From Candidatus Zymogenaceae bacterium (lineage in GTDB: Bacteria > Desulfobacterota > Zymogenia > Zymogenales > Zymogenaceae): 64,000 nt of DNA. Positions 1-10,326 of this stretch are shown piece after piece. The notes below the pieces were generated by a model. It was not told where the DNA came from. It ran no database searches and worked only from the letters and a program-made list of their open reading frames with translations. The position numbers and the translations under genes were made by a program. The stretch covers positions 62,001 to 126,000 of the forward strand of contig JAFGFE010000039.1 in assembly GCA_016931225.1 (NCBI GenBank). Direction: 5' to 3'. Numbering within the stretch: position 1 is the first letter of the stretch; each line of letters begins with the position of its first letter.

Positions 1-1
1 T

Positions 2-922
2 GAGCTGGGGATGAACACGCCCGGGGAGATGAAGCGGCTGGTTGCCATCGCCGGGCCGGATATCGGCGTCATCACCAACATCGGCCCGGTTCATCTTGAG
101 GGTGTGGGAAGCATTGAGGGGGTGTACCGGGAGAAGCGTGAGATGTTCCTGGGGCTTCCCGATGACGGCGTCGCGGTTTTCGAGGACGACGGCCCCTTTT
201 CAGATCGCCTCAGGCGGGATGTGAATACGCGCGCCGTCACCTTCGGATTCGGCCCGGGTGCGGATGTCAGGGCGCAAAACATCGGGGAGCGGGACGACGG
301 TGCGGCGGATGTGGAGTTCGTCGTGCCGGAAGGCGCCTTTCGCGCGACGTTTCATATCCCCGGCCGCCATAACCTGAAGAACTCCCTTGCGGCGCTGGCC
401 GTCGGATCGGCCCTGGGGGTGGATACGGACGCCATGAAAGAGGCCGTTGAGGCGTCGCGGCCGGTGTCGATGCGCATGGAGCTTGCCGAGACGAAAGACG
501 GGGTGATGGTGCTCAACGACACCTACAACGCCAACCCGGTGTCCGTAAAGGCGGCCCTCGAATTCCTGGCCCTGGAATCGAAGAGGCGGGGCGGGCGGCT
601 TTTAGCCGCCCTGGGGGATATGTTGGAGCTGGGAGACTACGCCCGGGAGGGACACGAGACGGTGGGGGAGACTGCGGCCCGGGAGGGATACGAGAAGCTC
701 TTCATCCTGGGAGATCATTCGTCGGATGTGGCCCGGGGGGCGGTGCGTGGGGGGATTAAGGAATCGGCGATCAGAATATACGGCAGGGACACCCAGTCGT
801 CTCTGATCGACGAACTCGTACAAGAGGTTCGTCCCGGCGATCATGTATTGATAAAGGGATCCAGGGGGATGTGCATGGAGCGGGTGGCGAACGCCCTTTT
901 GGATTCGGACGAGGCCCACTAA
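2..922 (+). CDS. murF: UDP-N-acetylmuramoyl-tripeptide--D-alanyl-D-alanine ligase, 5' end outside window
   Basis: MurF adds the D-Ala-D-Ala dipeptide to UDP-MurNAc-tripeptide in the cytoplasm, the last soluble step of the peptidoglycan precursor pathway. The reading frame is open from base 2, so the N-terminal part with the ATP-binding loop lies outside the window. Visible are the family stretches ELGMNTPGEM at the very start and LNDTYNANP near base 510, plus a C-terminal Mur ligase domain with LGDMLELG and a late KGSRGM motif. The stop is 15 bases before mraY, the usual murF-mraY order, so the two are very probably co-transcribed. Confidence 0.95.
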   Translation, partial: ELGMNTPGEMKRLVAIAGPDIGVITNIGPVHLEGVGSIEGVYREKREMFLGLPDDGVAVFEDDGPFSDRLRRDVNTRAVTFGFGPGADVRAQNIGERDDGAADVEFVVPEGAFRATFHIPGRHNLKNSLAALAVGSALGVDTDAMKEAVEASRPVSMRMELAETKDGVMVLNDTYNANPVSVKAALEFLALESKRRGGRLLAALGDMLELGDYAREGHETVGETAAREGYEKLFILGDHSSDVARGAVRGGIKESAIRIYGRDTQSSLIDELVQEVRPGDHVLIKGSRGMCMERVANALLDSDEAH

Positions 923-937
923 CAAGAAGGGGAATAT

Positions 938-2014
938 ATGTTTTATCACCTGTCGCAATGGCTGGCCGATTCGGCGTCGTTTTTCAACCTGTTTCGGTAT
1001 ATAACGTTCAGGACCATTTACGCCAGCCTCACGGCGCTGGTCATCTGCCTGGTGTTCGGTCCGATGTTCATCCGAAAGCTGCGGGATCTCCAGGTGGGTC
1101 AGCCGATTCGGGAAGACGGCCCGACGTCTCATTTTCAGAAGGCGGGCACCCCCACCATGGGCGGCGTCCTGATCGTTTTCAGCGTGGTTATCTCGACACT
1201 GTTGTGGGCCGATCTCTCGAATCTGTATATATTCATGGTGCTTTTTGTGACGATCTCGTATGCCGCCATCGGCTTTGTGGATGATTACAGAAAGCAGATC
1301 AAGAAGGATTCCCGGGGACTCCCCGGAAGATACAAGCTTTTGTGGCAGGTGATCGTGGGAATACTGGTAGGCGTGATGCTCTACATGGACCCCAATTTCA
1401 ACACAGAGCTGTCGGTGCCGTTTTTGAAGAATGTGACCCCGGACTTGGGATGGTTCTATATCCCCTTTGCGATATTCGTCATCGTCGGGACATCGAACGC
1501 GGTGAACCTCACCGACGGACTGGACGGCCTGGCCATCGGGCCGGTGGTGAGCGTCGCCGCAACGTACCTGGTATTCGCCTATGTGTCCGGCCACATCGAT
1601 TTCGCCGACTATCTGCTCATCACCTTCATCCCCGAGGCGGGGGAGTTGTCGGTGTTCTGCGGGACGATGGTGGGTGCGGGCATCGGATTCCTGTGGTATA
1701 ACTCCCACCCCGCCGAGATTTTCATGGGAGACGTGGGCGCCCTTTCACTGGGCGGCGCCATCGGCATGGTGGCGGTGGCCACCAAGCACGAGCTGCTCCT
1801 GGTGATCGTGGGGGGACTGTTTGTCGTGGAAACGCTGTCCGTGATCATCCAGGTGGGCTACTTCAAGCTGAAAAAGCGCAGAATCCTCAAGATGGCCCCC
1901 CTGCACCATCACTTCGAGCTTCTCGGGTGGCCGGAGCCGAAAATAATTGTGCGTTTTTGGATTATTTCCATCATGTTTGCGTTACTGGCAATAAGTACTT
2001 TAAAGATACGATGA
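938..2014 (+). CDS. mraY: Phospho-N-acetylmuramoyl-pentapeptide-transferase
   Basis: MraY transfers phospho-MurNAc-pentapeptide from UDP to undecaprenyl phosphate, giving lipid I at the inner face of the cytoplasmic membrane. The 358-residue polytopic protein has the family length. Catalytic signatures are all present: VDDYRK near residue 115, [10 protein letters not shown] near 190, a [10 protein letters not shown] stretch near 263 and the [10 protein letters not shown] histidine cluster near 320. An AAGAAGGGG ribosome-binding site precedes the ATG. Its stop lies 15 bases before the next start, within the dcw operon. Confidence 0.98.
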   Translation: MFYHLSQWLADSASFFNLFRYITFRTIYASLTALVICLVFGPMFIRKLRDLQVGQPIREDGPTSHFQKAGTPTMGGVLIVFSVVISTLLWADLSNLYIFMVLFVTISYAAIGFVDDYRKQIKKDSRGLPGRYKLLWQVIVGILVGVMLYMDPNFNTELSVPFLKNVTPDLGWFYIPFAIFVIVGTSNAVNLTDGLDGLAIGPVVSVAATYLVFAYVSGHIDFADYLLITFIPEAGELSVFCGTMVGAGIGFLWYNSHPAEIFMGDVGALSLGGAIGMVAVATKHELLLVIVGGLFVVETLSVIIQVGYFKLKKRRILKMAPLHHHFELLGWPEPKIIVRFWIISIMFALLAISTLKIR

Positions 2015-2028
2015 CGGAGGTTCTTAAA

Positions 2029-2391
2029 ATGGCGTATTCTTATCACGTCAATGACCAGGTCGGCTCAAACCGCCTGTCCGCCGCGATCGAAGAGTTCGAT
2101 CTGACGAGCTTCGGCGATGAGTTGGCCACAGCCAAGGTGGTGGAGCTGACCGACGGCGGTGTGTTGCTTGAGACCTGCCGCGCATTCTCCACCGGCACGC
2201 TGGTGCGGATCGATTTCTATCCGCCCGAATACGACGGCATCAGCGACGAATACGATGAAGTGGTGGCGGTGGGGGTCGTGCGGGAATCTCGGGAGATCGT
2301 TTCGGGTAACCTGTATCGGCTCTTTGTGGCGTTTGCGCCGCTGAAGAGCGATCACTACCGCCAGACCATCGAAGGACTGGAGAACTGGTAA
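2029..2391 (+). CDS. PilZ-like small cytoplasmic protein inserted in the dcw operon
   Basis: A 120-residue protein sits between mraY and murD, a place normally without extra genes. The start at 2029 is chosen because GGAGG lies 8 bases upstream; an upstream in-frame start at 1927 would overlap mraY. The middle reads VVELTDGGVLLET followed by a hydrophobic strand pattern and TLVRIDFYPPEY, which resembles the beta-barrel of PilZ domains. The (D/N)xSxxG signature is altered to ELTDGG and no clear RxxxR motif precedes it, so cyclic-di-GMP binding is doubtful. The PilZ call rests on pattern recognition only; it may be another small beta-barrel protein. Confidence 0.55.
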   Translation: MAYSYHVNDQVGSNRLSAAIEEFDLTSFGDELATAKVVELTDGGVLLETCRAFSTGTLVRIDFYPPEYDGISDEYDEVVAVGVVRESREIVSGNLYRLFVAFAPLKSDHYRQTIEGLENW

Positions 2392-2405
2392 GGGGGACGT
2401 GTGCT

Positions 2406-3779
2406 GTGGATCCCGCACGGAGACATGACCTCTCCGGCGAACGGGTGCTGGTGGTCGGCGGTGCATTGACCGGCATAAGCGTCTGTCGCTTTTTAGCCCG
2501 GCGGGGCTCTCGGGTGACATTGACCGATCTATCAAATCTCGCAGGGAAGGAGAGTGAGCTTTCGGCCCTCGCCGGGCTGGGGGTGAATCTCGTGATCGGC
2601 GGACACCGGGATCGTGACTTCCTGGATGCAGATCTGATCGTCGTCAGCCCCGGAGTGCCCCTCTTTATCGAATCGCTCGTAAAGGCGAAACAGGCCGGCG
2701 TGACGATTATCGGGGATGTGGAGCTGGCGTCCTGGTATCTGAAGGCCCCGATCCTCGCCGTCACCGGCACGAACGGTAAGACCACCACCACGGCGCTGTT
2801 GGGGGAGATGCTTGATGCATGCAATCTTTCGGTCGCCGTGGGGGGCAACATCGGCGAGCCCCTGGTGGACCTCGTGGAAGGATCGGAAAACCTGGACTGT
2901 GTCGTCGCGGAGCTTTCCAGCTTTCAGTTGGAGGCGATCGATACGTTCAGGCCGCATGTCGCGGTGCTCTTGAACATCACACCGGATCATCTGGACCGGT
3001 ATCCCGGGTTCGAGGAATACGTCCTCTCCAAGATGCGGATATTCGAAAACCAGACGGGGGAAGATTACGCGGTGCTCAACGCCGACGATCTCGAGGTAAC
3101 GGCCCGAACGGAACGCATCAGGCCAAAGCGGGTCTGTTTTTCCGGGCAAAAAGCCCTCGACGAGGGGGTGATCTGGGATGACGGGCGTATCGTCTGCCGC
3201 ATGGAGGGGGCCTCGTATTCATACAATCCGGAAGGATCGGCCCTGACGGGCGTTCACAACAGGGAGAACATCATGGCCGCCGTGGCGGCGGCAGCCGTGA
3301 TGGGATGTGCGGGAGAGGCGGTGGATCGGGCGATTCACTCCTTTCGTCCCGCGGCCCATCGCCTGGAGCTGGTGGGTGAGGCGAACGGTGTGCGCTATTT
3401 CGACGATTCAAAGGCCACCAACGTGGGGGCGACCCTCAGGTCTATCGAGAGCTTCGATGGCGGTGTGCACCTGATCATGGGGGGGGTGGACAAGGGGGGG
3501 AGCTACGGACCGCTTGTAGAGGCGGTGAAGCGACGGGTGACGGCCCTCTATCTGATGGGGGAGGCGGCGGACCGCATCGAGAAGGAGCTGGGCGGGGCGG
3601 CGAAGGTCGTGCGGGTTGCGGATATGGCCGATGCGGTGCGTCGGGCGTCCGACGCCGCATCGAGGGGGGATGTGGTGCTTTTGGCCCCGGCATGTTCCAG
3701 CTTTGATATGTACGATAATTACAAGGAGCGGGGGAAGCACTTCGCTCTGCTTGCCGCCGAGCGGATGAAAGAACGATGA
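2406..3779 (+). CDS. murD: UDP-N-acetylmuramoylalanine--D-glutamate ligase
   Basis: MurD adds D-glutamate to UDP-MurNAc-L-alanine in the cytoplasm. The 457-residue product has the Rossmann-like UMP-binding start VLVVGGALTGISVCRFL, the ATP-binding GTNGKTT at residues 121-127, a central Mur ligase domain with LNITPDHLDRY and a C-terminal domain with YFDDSKATNVGAT. Translation starts at a GTG at 2406, with a GGGGG ribosome-binding site about 8 bases upstream. The stop overlaps the ftsW start (ATGA), implying translational coupling. Confidence 0.97.
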   Translation: MDPARRHDLSGERVLVVGGALTGISVCRFLARRGSRVTLTDLSNLAGKESELSALAGLGVNLVIGGHRDRDFLDADLIVVSPGVPLFIESLVKAKQAGVTIIGDVELASWYLKAPILAVTGTNGKTTTTALLGEMLDACNLSVAVGGNIGEPLVDLVEGSENLDCVVAELSSFQLEAIDTFRPHVAVLLNITPDHLDRYPGFEEYVLSKMRIFENQTGEDYAVLNADDLEVTARTERIRPKRVCFSGQKALDEGVIWDDGRIVCRMEGASYSYNPEGSALTGVHNRENIMAAVAAAAVMGCAGEAVDRAIHSFRPAAHRLELVGEANGVRYFDDSKATNVGATLRSIESFDGGVHLIMGGVDKGGSYGPLVEAVKRRVTALYLMGEAADRIEKELGGAAKVVRVADMADAVRRASDAASRGDVVLLAPACSSFDMYDNYKERGKHFALLAAERMKER

Positions 3780-4873
3780 GCAGATATCGATACGACAAGA
3801 TACTGATCGCCGTCACACTGCTCCTGGTGCTTTTCGGCATCATGATGGTGTTTTCCGCGAGCTTCGTGGTGTCCTACCAGGAATCCGGCACGGAATTTCA
3901 TTTCTTTCAGCGGCAGGCTGCGTTCGCGGTGCTGGGGCTGGTGTTGCTCGGGTTGACGATGACCCTCGATTATCACATCCTGAAGACATATGTCTACCCG
4001 ATACTCGGTTTCAGTCTCCTGCTTCTGGTGCTGGTGCTGATTCCGGGCGTCGGCCTGAAGATAAACAACGCCCGCAGGTGGATCGGCGTTATGGGGCTTA
4101 ATTTTCAGCCGTCGGAGCTGGCGAAGCTCGCCCTGGTGATATACCTTGCATATTCCCTGACGAAGAAGGACGACAAGATAAAGACCCTCAAGGTCGGATA
4201 CTTGCCGCATCTGGTGCTCATGCTGATCATGGCGTTTCTCATCTGGAAACAGCCGGATTTCGGCGCCGCGATAACCATCGGCGTCATCGCATTCATCATG
4301 CTGTTTGTGGCGGGAACCCGCCTGTCGTATCTCTTGGCCACGGTATTGGCGACCGCTCCCTTCATATATCTGGGGGTGGTCAACGTGGAATACCGGTTCA
4401 AACGGATTATCGCGTTTTTGAATCCCTGGGAGGATCCCACCGGGAGCGGGTATCACATCATCCAGTCCTTTCTCGCCTTCGGCTCCGGCGGATTGACCGG
4501 TACCGGGCTGGGGCAGGGGACCCAGAAGCTGTTTTACCTCCCCTATGCGTATTCGGATTTCATCTTTGCGGTTATCGGGGAGGAGCTCGGTTTTATCGGC
4601 GCCTGTGTCGTGATATCGGCGTACGTGGTGTTGGCGGTGCGGGGCTTCAGGGCGGCCAGAATGGCGCCGGACCTGTTCGGCACATATCTGGCGGTGGGCA
4701 TTACCTGCCTGATTACCGTAGGGGCGATACTGAACACCGGCGTCGTGACGGGACTCTTTCCCACGAAGGGGATGACATTACCTTTTATCAGCTACGGGGG
4801 GTCATCCCTGGTGGTCAACATGCTGGCAGCGGGGATTCTCATTAACGTGTCGGGCCAGGGGGTGGAATCGTGA
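3776..4873 (+). CDS. ftsW: Lipid II polymerase FtsW (SEDS family)
   Basis: FtsW is the SEDS-family glycosyltransferase of the divisome, polymerising lipid II into septal glycan together with a class B penicillin-binding protein. The 365-residue product has about ten hydrophobic segments. SEDS signatures include GVGLKINNARRWI, NFQPSELAK near residue 115, a WKQPDFG stretch and the C-terminal GLFPTKGMTLPFISYGGSS. Placement between murD and murG supports FtsW rather than RodA. It overlaps both neighbours by four bases. Confidence 0.96.
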   Translation: MSRYRYDKILIAVTLLLVLFGIMMVFSASFVVSYQESGTEFHFFQRQAAFAVLGLVLLGLTMTLDYHILKTYVYPILGFSLLLLVLVLIPGVGLKINNARRWIGVMGLNFQPSELAKLALVIYLAYSLTKKDDKIKTLKVGYLPHLVLMLIMAFLIWKQPDFGAAITIGVIAFIMLFVAGTRLSYLLATVLATAPFIYLGVVNVEYRFKRIIAFLNPWEDPTGSGYHIIQSFLAFGSGGLTGTGLGQGTQKLFYLPYAYSDFIFAVIGEELGFIGACVVISAYVVLAVRGFRAARMAPDLFGTYLAVGITCLITVGAILNTGVVTGLFPTKGMTLPFISYGGSSLVVNMLAAGILINVSGQGVES

Positions 4874-5955
4874 ATATCGTTATCGCGGGAGGGGGCACCG
4901 GCGGACATCTATTCTGCGGCATCGCGGTGTATGAATGCCTGAAGGTGCGTACCGACATCTATTGTGATGTGCGGTTCATCGGTTCGAAGACCGGACTGGA
5001 GGCGAGCGTGCTGCCGGATCTCGAGATTCCCGTGTCGTTCATCCCGGTGGTGAAGCTCAGGACGAGCGGTATAGTCGGCAGAATGAAATCGCTCGCGATG
5101 CTCCCGATATCCATCCTGTCATCGATCGGGCATCTGAGGAAGCTTGCGCCCGACGTGGTGCTGGGGGTCGGCGGGTACGCCTCGGGCCCCGTGGTGCTGG
5201 CGGCGTGTCTGATGAGAATTCCGACGGCGCTTATCGAACAGAATGCCGTGGCCGGATTTACCAACCGGGTACTGGGGAGGTGGGCGAAGAAGGTGTTTTT
5301 GGGACTTCCCGGGGCGGAATCGGCGTTTCGAAAGGAGCAGGCGGAGTTCGTGGGGAATCCGGTAAGGGTGTCGCTCACCGAAATTCCACCCGTGGATAGC
5401 GTACCCGCTCCCTTTACCGTGCTGGTGTTCGGCGGCAGCCAGGGAGCCAGGCGCATTAACGAACTGGTGACGGGCGCCCTGAAGATGCTGGGAAACCTCA
5501 AAAGTGACATTCAATTTCTCCATGTAACCGGAGAGCATGACTATCCTTGGGTATCCAGGGCGTATCGGACCGAATCAGTGAGGGCAGAGGTGCTCAAATT
5601 CACAAACGACATGTACAAACTCTATGCCCGGGCGCACTTCGTGATCGGACGGTCCGGGGCGCTCACGGTTTCGGAGTTGGCCGCCGCGGGCCGGGGGGCG
5701 CTTTTGATCCCCTATCCTTATGCCGTCGATGATCACCAGGCGGCCAACGCCCGGTATCTTGTCGATAGGGATGCCGCATTCATGATCAGGCAGCATGAGC
5801 TGACGGAGAAAAAATTGGCCGATGTAATCGTCAATATGATCAACGAGCCGAAAAAGTTCATACATATGGGGGAGCTCGCCGGGAGCCTAGCCACCCCCGA
5901 CGCCGCCCGGCGCATCGCCGACTGGCTCGTGGAGAGGGGGGGGACGGCATCATGA
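4870..5955 (+). CDS. murG: UDP-GlcNAc:undecaprenyl-PP-MurNAc-pentapeptide GlcNAc transferase
   Basis: MurG converts lipid I to lipid II at the inner face of the membrane. The 361-residue GT28-family protein begins [14 protein letters not shown], the glycine-rich N-terminal loop of the family, followed by a [11 protein letters not shown] loop near residue 97, [10 protein letters not shown] near 190 and a [23 protein letters not shown] donor-site segment near 258. The start is a GTG overlapping the ftsW stop as GTGA. The last four bases overlap murC. Confidence 0.97.
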   Translation: MNIVIAGGGTGGHLFCGIAVYECLKVRTDIYCDVRFIGSKTGLEASVLPDLEIPVSFIPVVKLRTSGIVGRMKSLAMLPISILSSIGHLRKLAPDVVLGVGGYASGPVVLAACLMRIPTALIEQNAVAGFTNRVLGRWAKKVFLGLPGAESAFRKEQAEFVGNPVRVSLTEIPPVDSVPAPFTVLVFGGSQGARRINELVTGALKMLGNLKSDIQFLHVTGEHDYPWVSRAYRTESVRAEVLKFTNDMYKLYARAHFVIGRSGALTVSELAAAGRGALLIPYPYAVDDHQAANARYLVDRDAAFMIRQHELTEKKLADVIVNMINEPKKFIHMGELAGSLATPDAARRIADWLVERGGTAS

Positions 5956-7337
5956 ATCGATTCGATCGGAGGGAATACAAGGGATTTCATCGGGTGCACT
6001 TCGTCGGCATCGGCGGCATCGGCATGAGCGGTATCGCGGAGGTGCTTTTGAACCTCGGATACGAGGTGTCCGGATCCGACCTGAAACGCTCGGACATCAC
6101 CCAGCGTCTTTCTGATATGGGCGCGAAGATACATTACGGTCATGCCGAGAAGAACCTCGAGGACGCCGATGTGGTGGTCGCCTCCACCGCCGTGAAGAAC
6201 GACAATCCGGAGGTGAAAGCCGCCGAGGAGCGCACTATCCCGGTCATTCCCAGGGCCGAGATGCTGGCAGAATTGATGCGCATCAAATACGGCATTGCGG
6301 TGGCCGGCACCCATGGAAAGACCACCACCACCTCGATGATCGCGACGCTTCTGGGCGTGGGAAACCTCGACCCGACAATCGTCATCGGAGGAAAACTCGA
6401 TTTCATCGGCTCAAACGCAAAGCTCGGGGAGGGACAGTTCCTGGTCGCCGAGGCGGACGAGAGCGACGGCTCGTTTCTGATGCTCACCCCCACCATCACG
6501 GTGGTCACGAACATCGAGGAAGAGCACATGGATCATTACGGGTGCCTGGAGGAGATTCGGGAGGATTTCATCACCTTCGTCAACTCGGTGCCCTTTTACG
6601 GTCTGAATGTGCTGTGTCTCGAGCACGAGAACGTTCAGGGCATCATCCCCCGGGTCAATCGCCGGTTCGTCACCTACGGTTTTTCGCCCCAGGCGGATTT
6701 TTACGCGTCCCGGGTGCGGTTTGAAGGGCTCACCTCCACATTTGATGTGAACTTTCGGGGAGAGGGATGGGGGGAGATCACGCTGCATATGCCCGGCGCC
6801 CACAATGTGCTCAATTCCCTCTCCGCCGTGGCCGTGGGTATGGAGGTGGGGCTCGACTTCGCCACCATTCAGAGGGGCCTCAACGGCTTTACCGGCGTGC
6901 ATCGGCGCTTTCAGGTCAAGGGGGAAAAGGCGGGAGTGACGGTGGTCGACGATTACGGCCATCACCCCACGGAGATTATCGCCACTTTAAAGGCGGCCCG
7001 CAACATCTGGAACGGACGGATCATTGCGGTGTTCCAGCCCCATCGCTATACCAGAACCCGGGACGCCTTTGAGGGATTCCTGACGGCCTTCTTCGCGGCG
7101 GACGTTCTGGTGATGACCGACATCTATCCCGCGGGAGAGGACCCGATACCGGGAGTCACGGCGAAATCGCTCTTCGACGGCATCCGGGAGCGGGGGATGA
7201 AGGAGGCGTATTTCATCCCGGACAAGAAAAAAGTGGCGGGGAAACTCGCGGAACTGGTACGGCCGGGGGATATGGTTATCACCCTGGGTGCGGGGGATAT
7301 CAATCAAGCGGGCATGAAGCTTTTGGAGATGGCATAG
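5952..7337 (+). CDS. murC: UDP-N-acetylmuramate--L-alanine ligase
   Basis: MurC attaches L-alanine to UDP-MurNAc, the first amino-acid addition of the peptide stem. The 461-residue product has the UMP-binding [14 protein letters not shown] near residue 18, the ATP-binding GTHGKTT at 119-125, an [10 protein letters not shown] segment and a C-terminal [10 protein letters not shown] motif, all diagnostic. The ATG overlaps the murG stop and murB follows after two bases, a tightly packed operon. Confidence 0.98.
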   Translation: MNRFDRREYKGFHRVHFVGIGGIGMSGIAEVLLNLGYEVSGSDLKRSDITQRLSDMGAKIHYGHAEKNLEDADVVVASTAVKNDNPEVKAAEERTIPVIPRAEMLAELMRIKYGIAVAGTHGKTTTTSMIATLLGVGNLDPTIVIGGKLDFIGSNAKLGEGQFLVAEADESDGSFLMLTPTITVVTNIEEEHMDHYGCLEEIREDFITFVNSVPFYGLNVLCLEHENVQGIIPRVNRRFVTYGFSPQADFYASRVRFEGLTSTFDVNFRGEGWGEITLHMPGAHNVLNSLSAVAVGMEVGLDFATIQRGLNGFTGVHRRFQVKGEKAGVTVVDDYGHHPTEIIATLKAARNIWNGRIIAVFQPHRYTRTRDAFEGFLTAFFAADVLVMTDIYPAGEDPIPGVTAKSLFDGIRERGMKEAYFIPDKKKVAGKLAELVRPGDMVITLGAGDINQAGMKLLEMA

Positions 7338-7339
7338 CA

Positions 7340-8248
7340 ATGAACCGGGCGATGGGAGACATACTGCATGAGCAAGTGAAGGGACGGGTGCGGGAGAACG
7401 AGCCGATGGAGCATCACACCTCCTTTCGGATCGGCGGGCCGGCGGACCTGTTTGTGGAGCCTCGTGACCTGGATGATCTCATCATCGCTCTGGAAATATG
7501 TACAGAGCATCAAATCCCCGTTATGATTGTCGGCGCCGGAACGAATATGCTGGTCAGAGACGGCGGGATTCGCGGCGCGGTGATCGGTCTCCGGGAGATG
7601 AAACGGGTGGAGCGGCGGGGCGCTTCGAGCGTATACGCGGACTGTGGGGCGCTTCTTTCCGGTCTGGTGATGAAGTCCGTCTCGTGGGAGTTGTCCGACC
7701 TGGAATTCGCCGTGGGGATTCCGGGAAGCGTCGGAGGTGCCGTCATCATGAACGCCGGCGCCCACGGATCGAGCATATCGAATGTGGTAAAAAGGGTGGA
7801 GATGGTTTCTCCCGACGGGTCAGTAAATATTATCGACGTTTATGATCTTTCGTTTTCATATCGAAGGTGTCATATAGACGAAGGAAAGATCGTCACCGGG
7901 GTCGAATTTACTCTTCAGCCCGGGGACTCCGTTGACATAAAGAAACGGATAGAAAAACACCTCTCGTGGCGAAAAGACAACCAGCCCCTGAAATACCCCT
8001 CCGCCGGGTCGGTGTTCAAAAACCCCCCCGATGTGTCGGCGGGGAAGGTCATAGACGATCTGGGTATGAAGGGAATGAATGTGGGTGGGGCGAAGGTGTC
8101 CGAGACCCATGCCAACTTCATCGTCAACACCGGGGGGGCTGTGGCCCGGGATGTGCTGGAGCTCATCGATCGTATCAGGGAGCGGGTCAACGATCGACAC
8201 GGCATCGAGCTGGAGCTGGAGATTCGGGTTGTGGGGGAGGATGAATGA
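7340..8248 (+). CDS. murB: UDP-N-acetylenolpyruvoylglucosamine reductase
   Basis: MurB reduces UDP-GlcNAc-enolpyruvate to UDP-MurNAc with NADPH and FAD. The 302-residue product shows the FAD-binding HTSFRIGGPADLF near residue 26, VGAGTNMLVRDGG near 65, FAVGIPGSVGGAVIMNAGA and the catalytic-serine loop SAGSVFKNPP near 218, with a closing glutamate in ELEIRVVGE. The GSVFKNP form of the loop is typical of the shorter, non-enterobacterial MurB type. The last four bases overlap ftsQ. Confidence 0.97.
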   Translation: MNRAMGDILHEQVKGRVRENEPMEHHTSFRIGGPADLFVEPRDLDDLIIALEICTEHQIPVMIVGAGTNMLVRDGGIRGAVIGLREMKRVERRGASSVYADCGALLSGLVMKSVSWELSDLEFAVGIPGSVGGAVIMNAGAHGSSISNVVKRVEMVSPDGSVNIIDVYDLSFSYRRCHIDEGKIVTGVEFTLQPGDSVDIKKRIEKHLSWRKDNQPLKYPSAGSVFKNPPDVSAGKVIDDLGMKGMNVGGAKVSETHANFIVNTGGAVARDVLELIDRIRERVNDRHGIELELEIRVVGEDE

Positions 8249-9039
8249 GCAGGGATTATAAGCATTATACATCCCGGGAAGGGAACGATCGAAAGGGTAA
8301 AAGCAAAAAGGATTCTCGTTCTCCATCCGGATCTCCGACGAGCGGCCTGTTTGTGATGCTTCTGATACTTCTGGGAGTCGGATTCGGGGTGTACAAGCTG
8401 AGCCCTGTTCTGTCCCAGAGATTGTCCGATGCGGACTATTTCAGAATCAGCGCCGTTGACGTAATAGGGGTGGAGCGGGCCGACAAGGATGAGATAGCCC
8501 GGGCAGTGGGCGTAACGGTGGGGGAGAGTGTGTTGGAGACCGATCTTTTGGCCATGCGGGAGCGGATAGAGGCGGTGACCTGGATCAAGAGCGTCGAAGT
8601 GATCCGGGAGCTTCCGTCCAAGATCGTCATCCGCGTGGAGGAACATATGCCCGTGGGGGTGATCATCGACGGGAATGAGACGAGGTTCGTCGATCCCGAC
8701 GGCATGACCGCAGTTATGAACGAGACGGTGGATGCATACCCACTGTTTGTGGACATGAAAACGGCCGAGGAAGTGATCGAGGCCGCCCGGCTGATGGAGG
8801 TGCTTCTGAGGTCCGGGGTGACCACGCTGGAATCGGTGGCGATGGTGTCCCACGATCCGATGGCGGGATTTGAAATTGTGACACGGGGGGGAACGAGAGT
8901 CCGTGTCGGGAATGCTCCCTTTGAAGAAAAGATCGAGAGATTGAAAATGATTCTTCCGGACGCGACGGCCCAGGGAACCATTGAGTATATCTATCTTGAT
9001 ATGGACGACAGGATTGTTGTAAAGAACGAAACGCTGTAA
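8245..9039 (+). CDS. ftsQ: Cell division protein FtsQ (POTRA domain)
   Basis: FtsQ is a bitopic divisome protein linking early and late division components in the periplasm. The 264-residue product has a short basic, lysine-rich cytoplasmic tail, one membrane segment at about residues 36-57, a POTRA domain starting near FRISAVDVIGVERADKDEI and an FtsQ C-terminal domain. Sequence similarity is modest, as is usual for FtsQ; the topology and the place between murB and ftsA carry much of the call. ddl, often found between murB and ftsQ, is absent here and lies at 28889. Confidence 0.9.
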   Translation: MSRDYKHYTSREGNDRKGKSKKDSRSPSGSPTSGLFVMLLILLGVGFGVYKLSPVLSQRLSDADYFRISAVDVIGVERADKDEIARAVGVTVGESVLETDLLAMRERIEAVTWIKSVEVIRELPSKIVIRVEEHMPVGVIIDGNETRFVDPDGMTAVMNETVDAYPLFVDMKTAEEVIEAARLMEVLLRSGVTTLESVAMVSHDPMAGFEIVTRGGTRVRVGNAPFEEKIERLKMILPDATAQGTIEYIYLDMDDRIVVKNETL

Positions 9040-9081
9040 AAGCGGCGTTGTTCAGGATTACTATAAAGGAGGTGTGGTATC

Positions 9082-10308
9082 ATGTCTTCAAACGGGAACG
9101 TGTTCGTCGGCCTTGACATCGGAACCACGAAAATCTGCGCTATTGTCGGAGAGATCGTGGACGGCGAGGTCGAGATCATCGGGATCGGCACGACGCCCTC
9201 CAAGGGTTTGCGAAAAGGGGTGGTTATAAATATAGAGAGTACCGTTGCGTCCATCAAGAAGGCCATAGAAGAGGCGGAACTGATGGCGGGGCTTGAAATC
9301 AAATCGGTATACGCAGGAATCGCCGGAGGGCACATCAAGGGTTTTAACAGCCACGGTATTATCGCGGTGAAAAACCGCGTGGTCGGCGACGGCGACATCA
9401 AGCGGGTAATCGATGCGGCCCGGGCCATCGCCATACCGGTGGATCGGGAGGTCATCCATATCCTGCCCCAGGAGTTCATCGTGGACGACCAGGACGGCAT
9501 CCAGGAGCCCATTGGGATGAACGGCGTACGGCTGGAGGCGAAGGTACATATCGTCACGGGGGCGGTGACGTCCGCCCAGAACATCATCCGCTGTGTCAAT
9601 CGAACCGGCATCGACGTGTCGACCATCGTATTGGAGCAGCTGGCCTCGGCGGAGGCGGTGCTGACCCCCGATGAGAAGGAGCTGGGCGTGGCCATCGTCG
9701 ACATCGGCGGCGGCACCACCGACGTGGCCCTGTTCTGTGAGGGGAGCATCAAGCATACCGCGGTATTCTCCCTGGGAGGTGATCATCTGACCAACGATAT
9801 CGCGGTGGGGCTTCGCACCCCCATCGTCGAGGCGGAAAAGCTCAAAAAGGGGAATGGATCGGCGATGGCGGCCCTGGTGGAGCGGGATGAGACCATAGAA
9901 GTCCCGTCGGTTGGGGGGAGGCGTCCACGGACAATTTCGCGGCAGATACTGGCGGAGATTATTGAGCCGAGGGTGGAGGAAATGCTCAGCCTGGTTGCGA
10001 GAGAGATCACCCGTTCCGGGTACGGCGATATGCTTGCGTCGGGGGTTGTGTTGACCGGAGGATCTTCGCTTCTTTTCGGCATGGCCGAGATGGGCGAGCA
10101 GATTTTCAATATGCCGGTGAGGATTGGATATCCGGGAGGTATCGGGGGGCTTGTGGATGTGGTCAACAGTCCCATGTACGCCACCGGGGTGGGATTAGTG
10201 CTCTACGGGGCCAGGAATCAGGAGGCGGCGAAGTTTCGCGTGGGCGACAACAACGTTTTCGGTAAAGTGGTCACCCGGTTTCGGGAGATCATCAACGACT
10301 ATTTTTAA
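9082..10308 (+). CDS. ftsA: Cell division protein FtsA (actin-like)
   Basis: FtsA is the actin-like ATPase that tethers FtsZ to the inner membrane and recruits later divisome proteins. The 408-residue product starts with the phosphate-1 loop FVGLDIGTTKICAIVGE, has the family SHTS/1C subdomain with GHIKGFNSHGI, the phosphate-2 loop VDIGGGTTDVALF and an adenosine motif GVVLTGGSSLL. It ends in a short amphipathic stretch, VVTRFREIINDYF, that fits the membrane-targeting helix. A strong AAAGGAGGTG ribosome-binding site precedes the ATG. Confidence 0.97.
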   Translation: MSSNGNVFVGLDIGTTKICAIVGEIVDGEVEIIGIGTTPSKGLRKGVVINIESTVASIKKAIEEAELMAGLEIKSVYAGIAGGHIKGFNSHGIIAVKNRVVGDGDIKRVIDAARAIAIPVDREVIHILPQEFIVDDQDGIQEPIGMNGVRLEAKVHIVTGAVTSAQNIIRCVNRTGIDVSTIVLEQLASAEAVLTPDEKELGVAIVDIGGGTTDVALFCEGSIKHTAVFSLGGDHLTNDIAVGLRTPIVEAEKLKKGNGSAMAALVERDETIEVPSVGGRRPRTISRQILAEIIEPRVEEMLSLVAREITRSGYGDMLASGVVLTGGSSLLFGMAEMGEQIFNMPVRIGYPGGIGGLVDVVNSPMYATGVGLVLYGARNQEAAKFRVGDNNVFGKVVTRFREIINDYF

Positions 10309-10326
10309 TCCTGGAGGAGACGGCCT

